DNA of 19,099 nt from DASWVC01 sp036401335 (GCA_036401335.1 DASWVC010000299.1:1-19099), one strand, 5' to 3'. Counted from the first letter of the stretch, positions 1-6,368 are shown. Translations and numbers: made by a program. The notes: generated by a model from the sequence alone, not told the origin.

Positions 1-996
1 GTCTCCCAGATTACGTCCGGCAAAGTGCGGCTGGCCGTCCGCCCGATCAACCCGGCCATGTTGGTGCGTTCGGCCGTGGATAGTGTGCGCCTGGCTGCAG
101 AAGCCCGCCAGATCAGGCTGGAGTGCGAGGTCGCAGAATCCATCGGGGCCGTGTTGGGCGATCCGGACCGGTTGCAACAGGTGTTCTGGAACCTCTTGTC
201 TAATGCGATCAAGTTCACCCCGCGCCAGGGTCGCGTTTCGGTGTACATCGATGTGGAGGCATCCCATATCCGTTTCGCGGTAAGGGATACCGGGGAAGGC
301 ATCCCGCCCGAGTTTCTGCCGCACGTTTTTGACCGTTTCAGCCAGGCGGACCCAAGTTCGACCCGAAACCATAAAGGCCTTGGATTGGGTTTGGCCATCG
401 CGCGGCACCTGACGGAGCTGCACGGAGGAACAATCAGCGTGTCGAGTCCGGGGGCAGGCCAGGGGGCAACCTTCACGGTCCTGCTGCCCTGTTTAAGCGG
501 CTCGGTGCCGGCGCGGGCTGACGCTCCCTCAGAAAACCCATTGGTCCGCCGTGAGCTCGGCGCAGATTATTCCACTTCGCCGCCACCCCTCCTGTCGGAC
601 GAGCTGGCCGGCGTTTCCATTCTGGCGGTGGAAGACCACGACGACGCGCGCGCGTTTTTGCAACAGTTACTTGCCTCGAAAGGTGCGGCCGTGGTGGCGG
701 CTGCCAGTGTGGACGAAGCGTTTCGTTGCCTGGATGGTTGCCTTCCCGACGTCATCCTCTGCGACATTCAAATGCCCGGCGAAGATGGGTTCGCCTTTAT
801 TCGAGCGCTGCGCGCCCGTTCAGCGGTGGAAGGCGGCCGGATCCCGGCCGCTGCCCTTACCGCGCACGCGCGACCGGAGGATCGGCAGCGGGTGCTCGAA
901 GCCGGTTTTCAGCTTCATGTGCCCAAGCCGATCCAATCGTCACGCATCATTGAAGTCGTGAGTCAGTTGCGGCACGCCATCTTCGTAACAGGATGA
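1..996 (+). CDS. Hybrid sensor histidine kinase, 3' part (HATPase + receiver domain)
   Basis: The reading frame is open from base 1, so the gene begins upstream and this is its C-terminal part; the GTG at 25 is internal. The fragment opens with the end of a dimerisation/phosphoacceptor region (ITSGKVRL). A HATPase_c domain follows with all boxes visible: N box WNLLSNAIKFTP (about nt 187-222), G1 DTGEGI, F box FDRFSQ, and G2 GLGLGLAI (about nt 379-402). After a Pro/Ser-rich linker comes a CheY-like receiver (about nt 610-980) with acidic pair ED, phosphoacceptor Asp in CDIQMPGEDG (codon 763-765), and conserved Lys in VPKPI. By family, the kinase autophosphorylates and passes phosphate to Asp in its own receiver. 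The sensory input lies outside the window, so the signal is unknown. A 6-bp GC hairpin directly follows the stop. Confidence 0.95.
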   Translation, partial: VSQITSGKVRLAVRPINPAMLVRSAVDSVRLAAEARQIRLECEVAESIGAVLGDPDRLQQVFWNLLSNAIKFTPRQGRVSVYIDVEASHIRFAVRDTGEGIPPEFLPHVFDRFSQADPSSTRNHKGLGLGLAIARHLTELHGGTISVSSPGAGQGATFTVLLPCLSGSVPARADAPSENPLVRRELGADYSTSPPPLLSDELAGVSILAVEDHDDARAFLQQLLASKGAAVVAAASVDEAFRCLDGCLPDVILCDIQMPGEDGFAFIRALRARSAVEGGRIPAAALTAHARPEDRQRVLEAGFQLHVPKPIQSSRIIEVVSQLRHAIFVTG

Positions 997-1011
997 GCCG
1001 CGCCGCGCGGC
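997..1011 (+). terminator. Short GC hairpin after the kinase stop codon
   Basis: Stem GCCGCG / CGCGGC with a 3-nt loop begins at the base after the TGA of the kinase gene. No T-run follows, so it is at best a weak or Rho-assisted terminator, or an mRNA 3' end stabiliser. The remaining 170 bases to the next gene hold no ORF of interest apart from the 17-nt repeat at 1126-1142. Confidence 0.3.
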
Positions 1012-1125
1012 AGAACGTGTCGGCGTAACGGCATATGGGGGGTATCGGGGTGGAAGAACGTGGGGGTCGCGCCCGCCCTACCGGGCCGCCGCTCGATCCG
1101 GTGCCCCGTTACGGTCTGAAGGTCG

Positions 1126-1142
1126 TTATCTTAGTGCCATTG
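1126..1142 (-). repeat. 17-nt dispersed repeat, copy 1
   Basis: Read on the minus strand this is CAATGGCACTAAGATAA. It is identical to bases 2839-2855 on the plus strand, and the match ends sharply on both sides. The two copies are inverted relative to each other and bracket the GreA-type gene and the epimerase gene. Confidence 0.7.
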
Positions 1143-1181
1143 CCCCGACACGTTCTCCCCGGTCGGCAAAGGGACGTACTT

Positions 1182-1739
1182 TCAACCCTGGTTCTCCTTG
1201 AGGGCTGGAAAGATCGCCAGGATTTCAGGGATCGTCGGCCGGCGGACTTCCAGAACGGCGATCTCCTGGAGGTTTCCGTTGATCATCTGGGTGAACCGGT
1301 CACCTGCCCGGTGCCCGAGCAGCGCCTTGCCCAACGGCGAGTTGTAAGGGGTTGGCACAATGTCGCCTTCGTTGGGGATGTGGGTGTCGCGCGCGCCCGC
1401 AACCAGAAACGTGTCCTTCGCACCGGCCAGTTCAACGGTGACGACGGTTCCAAGGTCAACCTGATCGACTGGATCCGTGCTCACCCAGGAAAGCGGATCG
1501 ACAAGCGTGTGGCCTTGCGCAACCAGCGCGTTCATCTCCTTTGTGAGCCGGCGCTGAATCCGGCCCATGGTGCGAAACTGTTCTTTGGCGGCCTGGTAAG
1601 GAGCGTTTTCACTCAGATCGCCGTCCAGCTTTGCGAACTTGGCCTCACGCAGGGCCGCGTTTTTTTGGGCCACCGTGTCTTCAAAGCGCTCGCCTAAAGC
1701 CCAGGCACTTACGGTGGAAAGAATGATTTTTTCTGGCAT
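1182..1739 (-). CDS. greA: GreA/GreB-family transcription elongation factor
   Basis: This 185-aa protein has the two-domain Gre layout. The N-terminal coiled coil carries the GDLSENAPYQAAKEQ motif; its acidic tip residues Asp41 and Glu44 fall at the same numbers as in E. coli GreA. The C-terminal FKBP-like domain has YNSPLGKALLGHRAGD (about residues 132-147). By family, it binds the secondary channel of RNA polymerase and stimulates transcript cleavage in backtracked complexes. The start at 1739 is preferred because GGAG lies 7 nt upstream and the Gre domain begins there; an upstream in-frame start at 1802 would add 21 unconserved residues. The C-terminal tail after residue 165 (RRPTIPEILAIFPALKENQG) is longer than in E. 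coli GreA. It is divergent from the epimerase gene with a 113-nt gap. Family is certain; whether it is the main GreA or a paralogue is not. Confidence 0.9.
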   Translation of the reverse strand: MPEKIILSTVSAWALGERFEDTVAQKNAALREAKFAKLDGDLSENAPYQAAKEQFRTMGRIQRRLTKEMNALVAQGHTLVDPLSWVSTDPVDQVDLGTVVTVELAGAKDTFLVAGARDTHIPNEGDIVPTPYNSPLGKALLGHRAGDRFTQMINGNLQEIAVLEVRRPTIPEILAIFPALKENQG

Positions 1740-1852
1740 AAACTTACTCCAGGATTGTGCGAACTGTACGGGAACGGCAGGATGCCATCCCGCGCGCGGC
1801 ACGGCGAACCGAATTTGCAGCGCAAAGCACCTGCACCTCCCTGGAACAAACT

Positions 1853-2719
1853 ATGAATCCTGTTGGCATACACTTCGGATACTGGACCCAGTCCTGGCAA
1901 TCGGACCCCCTCCAATTCGTGAAAAGAGCCCAGAAATGCGGCTTTGACGTTCTCGAAATCAACGCCCCTAAAGTTACCCGGATGAACCCGGCGGACCGGG
2001 ACGTGCTAAAAGGTGCGGCGGCAGACGCAGGCCTCAGCCTGACTTACAGCATTGGCTTGACGGCGGACATGGACCTGGCGTCGGAGGATGCTGCGACGCG
2101 AAAAAATGGGGTCGCTTTTCTGCAAGATGTGGCACGGATGATGAAGTACATGGGCGGCACGGTGCTGGCCGGCATCAATTACAGCTCCTGGCCTCGTAAA
2201 TTGAATCCCGGGGAAGACAAACGGGTCCTTACCGATCGCGCGGTGGAGGGCGTGCGCGAGGCGATGAAAGTCACCGAAGATTGCGGCGTGCTGTTTTGCC
2301 TGGAAGTCGTCAATCGCTTTGAGCAGTTCATGATGAACACGGCCGCGGAAGGGATTGCATTTGCCGAACGCGTCGGCAGCCCGAACTGCAAGCTTCTTCT
2401 GGACACGTTCCACATGAACATTGAGGAGGACAGCCTGCGCGGTTCGATCGTCGAAGCCGGTTCCTGGCTTGGTCATTTTCACCTTGGCGAACCCAACCGC
2501 CGTCCTCCCGGACGCGGCCGGATGCCGTGGCCGGAAATCTTCGGGGCCCTGCGCGAGATCAACTACCAGGGCGCGGTCGTCATGGAACCGTTCCTGGTTC
2601 CCGGCGGTGACGTCGGCCGGGACGTCTCGGTTTTTCGCGACCTCCTCGGCGGCGCTGACCTTGATGAAGAAGCGGCCCGTTCGGTCGAGTTTGTCCGGTC
2701 GGAACAAAAGAAGATTTAG
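1853..2719 (+). CDS. D-tagatose/D-psicose 3-epimerase (ketose 3-epimerase)
   Basis: This 288-aa TIM-barrel enzyme of the AP-endonuclease-2 fold epimerises free ketohexoses at C3. The metal ligands of the family are present: Glu151 (LEVVNRFE), Asp184 (LDTFHMN), His210 (GHFH) and Glu245 (VMEPF). So are the catalytic-pocket residues Glu157, His187 and Arg216. Each is exactly one residue below the number I remember for Pseudomonas cichorii D-tagatose 3-epimerase, so spacing is conserved across the whole active site. The substrate (D-tagatose, D-psicose/allulose, D-fructose or L-ribulose) cannot be decided from sequence. The ATG at 1853 is chosen because homology begins immediately after it; the reading frame is open further upstream. 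No sugar kinase or transporter is adjacent, so it is probably a stand-alone gene. A strong hairpin follows the stop directly. Confidence 0.93.
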   Translation: MNPVGIHFGYWTQSWQSDPLQFVKRAQKCGFDVLEINAPKVTRMNPADRDVLKGAAADAGLSLTYSIGLTADMDLASEDAATRKNGVAFLQDVARMMKYMGGTVLAGINYSSWPRKLNPGEDKRVLTDRAVEGVREAMKVTEDCGVLFCLEVVNRFEQFMMNTAAEGIAFAERVGSPNCKLLLDTFHMNIEEDSLRGSIVEAGSWLGHFHLGEPNRRPPGRGRMPWPEIFGALREINYQGAVVMEPFLVPGGDVGRDVSVFRDLLGGADLDEEAARSVEFVRSEQKKI

Positions 2720-2753
2720 CGGCACCCGCGCCGGCCGCGGGGTGCGGGTGCCG
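2720..2753 (+). terminator. Strong hairpin directly after the epimerase stop
   Basis: A 10-bp perfect stem (2720-2729 with 2744-2753, CGGCACCCGC / GCGGGTGCCG) closes a GC-rich 14-nt loop, starting at the base after the TAG. No U-tract follows, so it is not a classical intrinsic terminator; a Rho-assisted end or mRNA stabiliser is equally possible. Confidence 0.5.
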
Positions 2754-2764
2754 GCGCTTGAGGA

Positions 2765-2786
2765 GGTCGCGTGGGGACACGCGACC
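2765..2786. repeat. REP-like perfect hairpin with GGGA tetraloop
   Basis: GGTCGCGTG-GGGA-CACGCGACC forms a 9-bp perfect stem closed by a GNRA-type tetraloop. It opens the repeat-rich, gene-free stretch after the epimerase. The form is like bacterial REP or MITE palindromes; a terminator role is less likely since no T-run follows. Confidence 0.5.
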
Positions 2787-2838
2787 CTGCTACAAGGTAC
2801 GCGTCCATGCCTCCTTTCCACTTCTTACGCCGACACGC

Positions 2839-2855
2839 CAATGGCACTAAGATAA
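2839..2855 (+). repeat. 17-nt dispersed repeat, copy 2
   Basis: CAATGGCACTAAGATAA is identical to the reverse complement of 1126-1142. It lies 120 bases after the epimerase stop, in the mirror position of copy 1 beyond the GreA-type gene. Confidence 0.7.
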
Positions 2856-2916
2856 GGAGGGGTGTAAAGGGCCATCGTCCCCGCGTGTGGGCGTGACCGG
2901 GGGCTCGGTAGGGCAG

Positions 2917-3123
2917 CGAGTCCCTTCGCCGCCGGTACAATCCGCAGGGGTCAACGTGGCGGGTCTCGGGGAAGCGGGGCAGTAGGAGCTGAGCGTGCCT
3001 TTGTCACCATGTAGGACGTCTGCCGACCGCAGGGTGAGGCGGGCCCACCGGACGGGCGCTTGCGGACAAGCTCCCCTACCGGAGTCGCGTACAGACACGC
3101 CACCCCGGCAGCGAAGGGACTCG
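2917..3123. repeat. Long inverted repeat in a gene-free stretch
   Basis: The 19-nt arms 2917-2935 and 3105-3123 are reverse complements with one mismatch (CGAGTCCCTTCGCCGCCGG against CCGGCAGCGAAGGGACTCG). They enclose about 170 bases that include the 31-nt repeat at 3054-3084. The whole stretch 2720-3350 has no supported gene; its ORFs are short, on both strands, and of arginine/proline-rich composition typical of GC-rich non-coding DNA. Confidence 0.6.
3054..3084 (-). repeat. 31-nt dispersed repeat, copy 1
   Basis: Bases 3054-3084 are the exact reverse complement of 10882-10912 (core GGTAGGGGAGCTTGTCCGC on the minus strand). Read on the minus strand, both copies are followed by GCAGACGT (here 3023-3016), but at different distances, as if an internal segment were variable. 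Confidence 0.85.
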
Positions 3124-3364
3124 TGGCCTTACCAGCACACCCTACCGTGGAGTGCCCTGCAGGCCGAAGAGAAGAAGGGCGAGCAAAGTCAACCAAAACC
3201 ACATTTTCAAATCCAGCACCGGCCGAGTCGTCATGACGCGATTTATCGCAGGCTGCCGGGCAACGAAATTACCCGACCGGATAAGAGCAAAAACGTGCGA
3301 TGGAACCTGACAAGGGGGTGAATACTTCTTTCTACCCGACTTACTGCGCTTCATGGTGTCCGGG

Positions 3365-3502
3365 ATGAATCGAAAACAGTGGTCTTGGTTTATCGTCGTT
3401 GCCACCGTGGTTGCGACGTTGTTTTTAAGTTCCTGCATGAGCCAGGAGGGAGTTGGGCCGGCCGACGGCGAGCAGCGCGACCGACCTGCGCAAGGAAGTT
3501 GA
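3365..3502 (+). CDS. Small predicted lipoprotein (45 aa)
   Basis: A 45-codon frame encodes a textbook lipoprotein signal: basic start (MNRKQW), hydrophobic core (FIVVATVVATLF), then lipobox LSSC with Cys24 as the predicted lipidation site. A short hydrophilic tail of 21 residues (SQEGVGPADGEQRDRPAQGS) follows. If real, the mature product is a tiny membrane-anchored peptide, similar in size to entericidin-like lipoproteins, though no family is recognised. An in-frame ATG at 3353 (MVSGMNRK...) is an alternative start; neither has a clear Shine-Dalgarno sequence. It could also be the leftover 5' end of a longer lipoprotein gene, because the next 80 bases run into the end of the convergent 116-aa gene. 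The signal peptide is the main evidence. Confidence 0.5.
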   Translation: MNRKQWSWFIVVATVVATLFLSSCMSQEGVGPADGEQRDRPAQGS

Positions 3503-3578
3503 TGCGTGTGGCGACGGTTCACGGCTAGAAAAGAAATGGGCGGCCCGGTCGCGGACCACCTTGAGCAGCCTCTGTGCT

Positions 3579-3929
3579 CTAACGCAGAAGGTTTCCCGCC
3601 CGTTCCAATGCCGCCAACATGGCAGCGCGGGCCGCCGCCCGCTCATCCGGCTCATCTTCCCGCGGAACCATGCACTGAAAGCGGCGTGCCGTCCGGTACA
3701 AATCTCCTAAAGCCCGGTTGCGATCCCGCAGTGCCGAGGTCAGGTTCGTTTCCAGAATCTGGCCTTCGACGTCAAACGTTTTGGGGGCCGCCAAGGGAAT
3801 CTCCATCCGACCGTGCTGAGTAAGGGCGACCCGTAAACGTTGCAAGCATTCCCAGGCGCGCAGCCGGCTTTGCCTTGAGGCCTCAAGCCGTTCAAGCAGT
3901 TCTTGAATGGCTTGGGGCGTCACCGGCAT
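3579..3929 (-). CDS. Small helical protein of unknown function behind a LexA-type operator
   Basis: This 116-aa protein has no recognised family. It is predicted mostly helical, rich in Arg, Leu, Ala and Glu: one amphipathic helix at residues 5-38, a short central segment (MEIPLAAPKTFDVEGQILE, residues 42-60), and further helices at 62-85 and 95-114. It has no signal peptide or membrane segment, so it should be cytoplasmic. The ATG at 3929 has no evident Shine-Dalgarno. A perfect 14-bp TGTTC-N4-GAACA palindrome ends 9 bases upstream of it, with a consensus -35 hexamer just beyond. That arrangement predicts DNA-damage induction under LexA. The frame is a plausible gene by composition, but homology would be needed to confirm it. 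Confidence 0.6.
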   Translation of the reverse strand: MPVTPQAIQELLERLEASRQSRLRAWECLQRLRVALTQHGRMEIPLAAPKTFDVEGQILETNLTSALRDRNRALGDLYRTARRFQCMVPREDEPDERAAARAAMLAALERAGNLLR

Positions 3930-3938
3930 GGCATTTAG

Positions 3939-3952
3939 TGTTCATCGGAACA
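3939..3952. promoter_or_regulatory. Predicted LexA operator (SOS box, verrucomicrobial type)
   Basis: TGTTCATCGGAACA is a perfect palindrome with a 4-nt spacer and equals the TGTTC-N4-GAACA LexA motif published for Verrucomicrobium spinosum. The flanking bases extend the palindrome to 16 bp (3938-3953). It lies between a -35 hexamer and the start codon of the 116-aa minus-strand gene, where a bound repressor would block transcription. I found no other TGTTC-N4-GAACA in the window. Confidence 0.65.
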
Positions 3953-3960
3953 CAAAAATT

Positions 3961-3966
3961 TGTCAA
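3961..3966 (-). promoter_or_regulatory. Consensus -35 hexamer (TTGACA) of the 116-aa gene
   Basis: TTGACA on the minus strand lies 8 bases upstream of the LexA palindrome. No good -10 is visible at 17 nt spacing (GAACAC occupies that place, within the operator). If this promoter is used, transcription would start within a few bases of the ATG, giving a leaderless or near-leaderless mRNA. That would fit the missing Shine-Dalgarno. Confidence 0.45.
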
Positions 3967-3992
3967 GCCCGGGAAGGGGAAGAGAACTGTAA

Positions 3993-4019
3993 CAATTGTA
4001 TGAGTTGTATCAGTTGTAT
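3993..4019. repeat. Three tandem 9-nt units upstream of the SOS-box promoter
   Basis: CAATTGTAT, GAGTTGTAT and CAGTTGTAT follow each other without gaps. The stretch is AT-rich against the GC-rich background. It could be iterated sites for a regulator of the adjacent minus-strand promoter, or a chance microsatellite. Confidence 0.5.
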
Positions 4020-4081
4020 CACTTTCATCAAAGTTCTGAATGAAGAAATTTTAGGAGAAAGGAATGCCGCAAAGGAGTGAG

Positions 4082-4170
4082 TGCCACGAATCAAAAAGCT
4101 GAAGAACGCCACAAATGAAGGGGTTTTCCATCTGCCATTCTTTGATCCTTTGACCCTTTGATTCGTGGCA
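4082..4170. repeat. Palindromic GCCACGAATCAAA element with tandem 8-nt units
   Basis: The arms 4082-4095 (TGCCACGAATCAAA) and 4157-4170 are perfect 14-nt reverse complements, 61 bases apart. The right arm overlaps three tandem 8-nt units of CTTTGAYY at 4140-4163. A further GCCACAAATG lies between the arms at about 4108-4117, and the same motif forms the inverted repeat at 10773-10834. A T-run follows at 4180-4185. It is probably a dispersed intergenic repeat that can fold in RNA from either strand. The 258-base gap 3930-4187 otherwise holds only the promoter elements listed. Confidence 0.65.
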
Positions 4171-4187
4171 TTTGCCCGCTTTTTTAA

Positions 4188-4454
4188 TCAAGAGGATGAT
4201 TTGGCAGGCTGAAAGCTGAAGCGAAAAACTTCCGCACCAGGATCGTCCGCGTTTTCGCGTCGGATGAACTCGATGGTAATCGCGTCCGCATCGCGGCGGA
4301 TGCGACAGGCATCAGGCCGAAAGTCGGCCGGCACCAGGCCGGGACGGACGGCCCGCATCACTCCGAAACGTTTCAGGAGGGCGTCATCGCTGGAACGGAA
4401 AAGGTCTTCAAAATCAAAGGCTATGGCGGTGGCATGAGCTAAGTTCGTAGGCAT
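4188..4454 (-). CDS. Hypothetical protein (88 aa)
   Basis: No family is recognised. The protein is small, soluble and acidic to neutral, with an alternating pattern suggestive of a mixed alpha/beta fold: a helix around DFEDLFRSSDDALLKRFGVMRA, then beta-like stretches in ACRIRRDADAITIEFIRRE and EVFRFSFQPA. Composition and lack of long low-complexity runs favour a real gene. There is no good Shine-Dalgarno before the ATG at 4454, and no signal peptide or cysteine pairs. It lies 115 nt downstream of the GH13 gene on the same strand and could be co-transcribed. A GC hairpin (4532-4549) sits between them. Confidence 0.5.
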   Translation of the reverse strand: MPTNLAHATAIAFDFEDLFRSSDDALLKRFGVMRAVRPGLVPADFRPDACRIRRDADAITIEFIRRENADDPGAEVFRFSFQPAKSSS

Positions 4455-4531
4455 CGGGATGATGCCTGGGATCGGTCAATCCAGCAAAGCTTGAGCGCTA
4501 AACGCCGGGGTGGGTGACGCGTCAGAAACGC

Positions 4532-4549
4532 TGCCGGCGCCGACCGGCA
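4532..4549 (-). terminator. Hairpin downstream of the GH13 gene
   Basis: TGCCGG and CCGGCA form a 6-bp stem with a 6-nt loop, 20 bases past the GH13 stop on the minus strand. No U-run follows, so termination is uncertain. Confidence 0.25.
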
Positions 4550-4569
4550 CTGGGGCAAGGGGTTCTTCC

Positions 4570-6207
4570 TCACGGCACCAGGCGCAGCCAGGAGTAACCG
4601 TACCCGGCCAGATCCACCGGGAGGGTCTCGCCTCTAATGGGTTCGCCAGGCCGTTGGTCAAACAGGAAGTGGAAATGGGTAAAATCGCGGCGCCAGAGGG
4701 GCAGCGTGACCCGCACGGGCTCGCTGCTGAAATTGTGCAACGCAACCACCGCATTCCCAACGTCGTCTTCGCAGGTATGGGAGAAGACGGACTGCGTCTG
4801 GTCGTTTTCAAGCCATCGGAAACGGCCCGCACCGATCTCGGGGTATTCCTTGCGGGTCCGGATCAATCGCTCAAGCGCATTCAACAGGGATTCAGGATCA
4901 CGGCGCTGAGATTGCACGTTTACCTTCCGGTAATCGAACGGTCCGGCGCTGATGACTGGGCGACGGAGTTTAACCGCTGGGGCCTTGGAAAAACCGGCGT
5001 TACGGTCCGAGGACCACTGCATGGGCGTGCGCACACTGTCGCGCTCGTTGAGTTTCAGGTCATCGCCCATCCCGATTTCGTCCCCGTACCACATGATCGG
5101 CGTGCCGGGCAGGGAAAAAGCCAGGCTGTGCCCTAGCATCTGTCGCCGAACGTCCCCGCCCAGCATGGGCGCCAAGCGCCGCCGGATGCCCCGCCCGTAA
5201 AGTTGCATCTGAGGCTTTGATCCAAATTCACGGAAGCAAAGGTCACGCTCGATGCTGCCCAGCCGGCTGAGATCCAATTCGTCGTGGTTGCGCAGAAAAT
5301 AAGCGAAATGGCAATTGTCCGGCAGTTTGGGGAGTTGTAGCAAGCTGCGTGTGAGGGGTTCCGGCGAGTGCTGCGCCATGGCAAGGAAAAGGTGCGGATT
5401 AACGAAAAAATTCAGCACCATGTTCATGCGTCCGCCGGTTTCACCGAAAAAGTTGAGCATCAGGTCTGGAGTGACGTTTGCTTCGGCCAGCAGGATCGCG
5501 TCGCCGCAACGCCAGGACAGAAAGTCGCGGAATTCGTCCAACAGCTCGAACGCTTCGTGCGGTTGTTTTTCGGCGTCGGGTCCCTTTTGGGAAATCACGA
5601 AAGGCGCGGCGTCGACCCGGAACCCGGAAACTCCAAGGGCCAGCCAGAACGCCATAACCTTCTTGATTTCCGCCCGCACCACAGGGTTTGCGGTGTTGAG
5701 GTCGGGTTGGTAATCGTAAAATCGATGGAAGTAGTAGGCTCGCGCGAGCCGGTCGTAGTGCCAGACGGCGGTCTGCGCTCCGGGAAAAACGACTTGGTCA
5801 CGGGTGTCGCCCGGCTTGTCCTGCCGCCAGACGTAATAATCCCGGTATTTAGGGTCGCCGCGGCGCGCAGCCTGGAACCAGGGGTGTTGGTCGGAGGTAT
5901 GGTTCACCACTAGGTCCACGATGACGCGGATGCCGCGGTCGCGTGCCTCGTGCATGAACGCAACGAAGTCGCCCAAGTCGCCGAGTTCCGGGTGCACGTT
6001 GATGTAATCGGTGATGTCGTACCCGTTGTCGCGCCCGGGGGAGGGGTAGAATGGCAGGAGCCAGAGGCAAGTGATTCCGAGGCCGGCCAGGTAGCTGAGG
6101 CTTTGCCGCAGGCCTTCAAAATCGCCCGTGCCGTCGCCGTTCGCGTCCCGGAAGGTGTCGACGTCCAGGCAGTAGATCACGGCGTTTTTAAACCAACGAT
6201 TTTCCAT
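4570..6207 (-). CDS. GH13 alpha-amylase family enzyme, trehalose-synthase-like
   Basis: This 545-aa protein has a (beta/alpha)8 glycoside hydrolase 13 domain and a C-terminal beta domain. The conserved regions are DLVVNHTSDQ (98-107), GFRVDAAPF with nucleophile Asp199, LLAEANV with acid/base Glu242, and FLRNHDELD with His308 and stabiliser Asp309. The N-terminus (WFKNAVIYCLDVDTFRDANG) and WLLPFYPSPGRDNGYD are typical of the trehalose synthase/amylase group (maltose to trehalose by intramolecular transfer). No maltokinase domain or treS/pep2 partner is adjacent, so the exact reaction, isomerase or alpha-glucosidase, is undetermined. No signal peptide is visible, so it is cytoplasmic. The ATG at 6207 is at the right place for the family start but lacks a clear Shine-Dalgarno. 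It is divergent from the EF-hand lipoprotein gene. Confidence 0.92.
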   Translation of the reverse strand: MENRWFKNAVIYCLDVDTFRDANGDGTGDFEGLRQSLSYLAGLGITCLWLLPFYPSPGRDNGYDITDYINVHPELGDLGDFVAFMHEARDRGIRVIVDLVVNHTSDQHPWFQAARRGDPKYRDYYVWRQDKPGDTRDQVVFPGAQTAVWHYDRLARAYYFHRFYDYQPDLNTANPVVRAEIKKVMAFWLALGVSGFRVDAAPFVISQKGPDAEKQPHEAFELLDEFRDFLSWRCGDAILLAEANVTPDLMLNFFGETGGRMNMVLNFFVNPHLFLAMAQHSPEPLTRSLLQLPKLPDNCHFAYFLRNHDELDLSRLGSIERDLCFREFGSKPQMQLYGRGIRRRLAPMLGGDVRRQMLGHSLAFSLPGTPIMWYGDEIGMGDDLKLNERDSVRTPMQWSSDRNAGFSKAPAVKLRRPVISAGPFDYRKVNVQSQRRDPESLLNALERLIRTRKEYPEIGAGRFRWLENDQTQSVFSHTCEDDVGNAVVALHNFSSEPVRVTLPLWRRDFTHFHFLFDQRPGEPIRGETLPVDLAGYGYSWLRLVP

Positions 6208-6332
6208 GGGGGTTGCAAGGCGGGTTGAAAGGTGCGCGGCGGGGCCGGCGCACGTTAGACCGTGCCATTCCCCGCATCAATGGGCCGGATGAAGCGGCGG
6301 GCTCAAAACGTACCGGGCAACCGCACGTACCG

Positions 6333-6338
6333 TTGACA
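6333..6338 (+). promoter_or_regulatory. Possible -35 hexamer for the EF-hand lipoprotein gene
   Basis: A consensus TTGACA lies 30 bases before the ATG at 6369 in the 161-base divergent gap. No matching -10 is visible at standard spacing, so the assignment is weak. Confidence 0.25.
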
Positions 6339-6368
6339 ACTAGAGCGGCATCCACCTTGCTCTCTGGG

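Noticed and set aside
1035..1697. 220-codon plus-strand frame opposite the GreA-type gene
   Set aside because: Antisense shadow; the minus-strand frame has complete Gre motifs and a Shine-Dalgarno.
2006..2821. 271-codon minus-strand frame opposite the epimerase
   Set aside because: Shadow; the plus strand contains every active-site residue of the epimerase.
2847..3202. Overlapping minus-strand frames of 83 codons
   Set aside because: They read through the inverted repeats and the 31-mer; proline/arginine/threonine-rich products are what GC-rich repeats give by chance.
3142..3522. 126-codon minus-strand frame in the gap after the epimerase
   Set aside because: Composition is irregular, it overlaps the lipoprotein candidate on the other strand, and it reads into repeat DNA.
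4510..5913. Plus-strand frames of 208 and 181 codons opposite the GH13 gene
   Set aside because: Shadows of the GH13 frame, whose catalytic motifs are intact.
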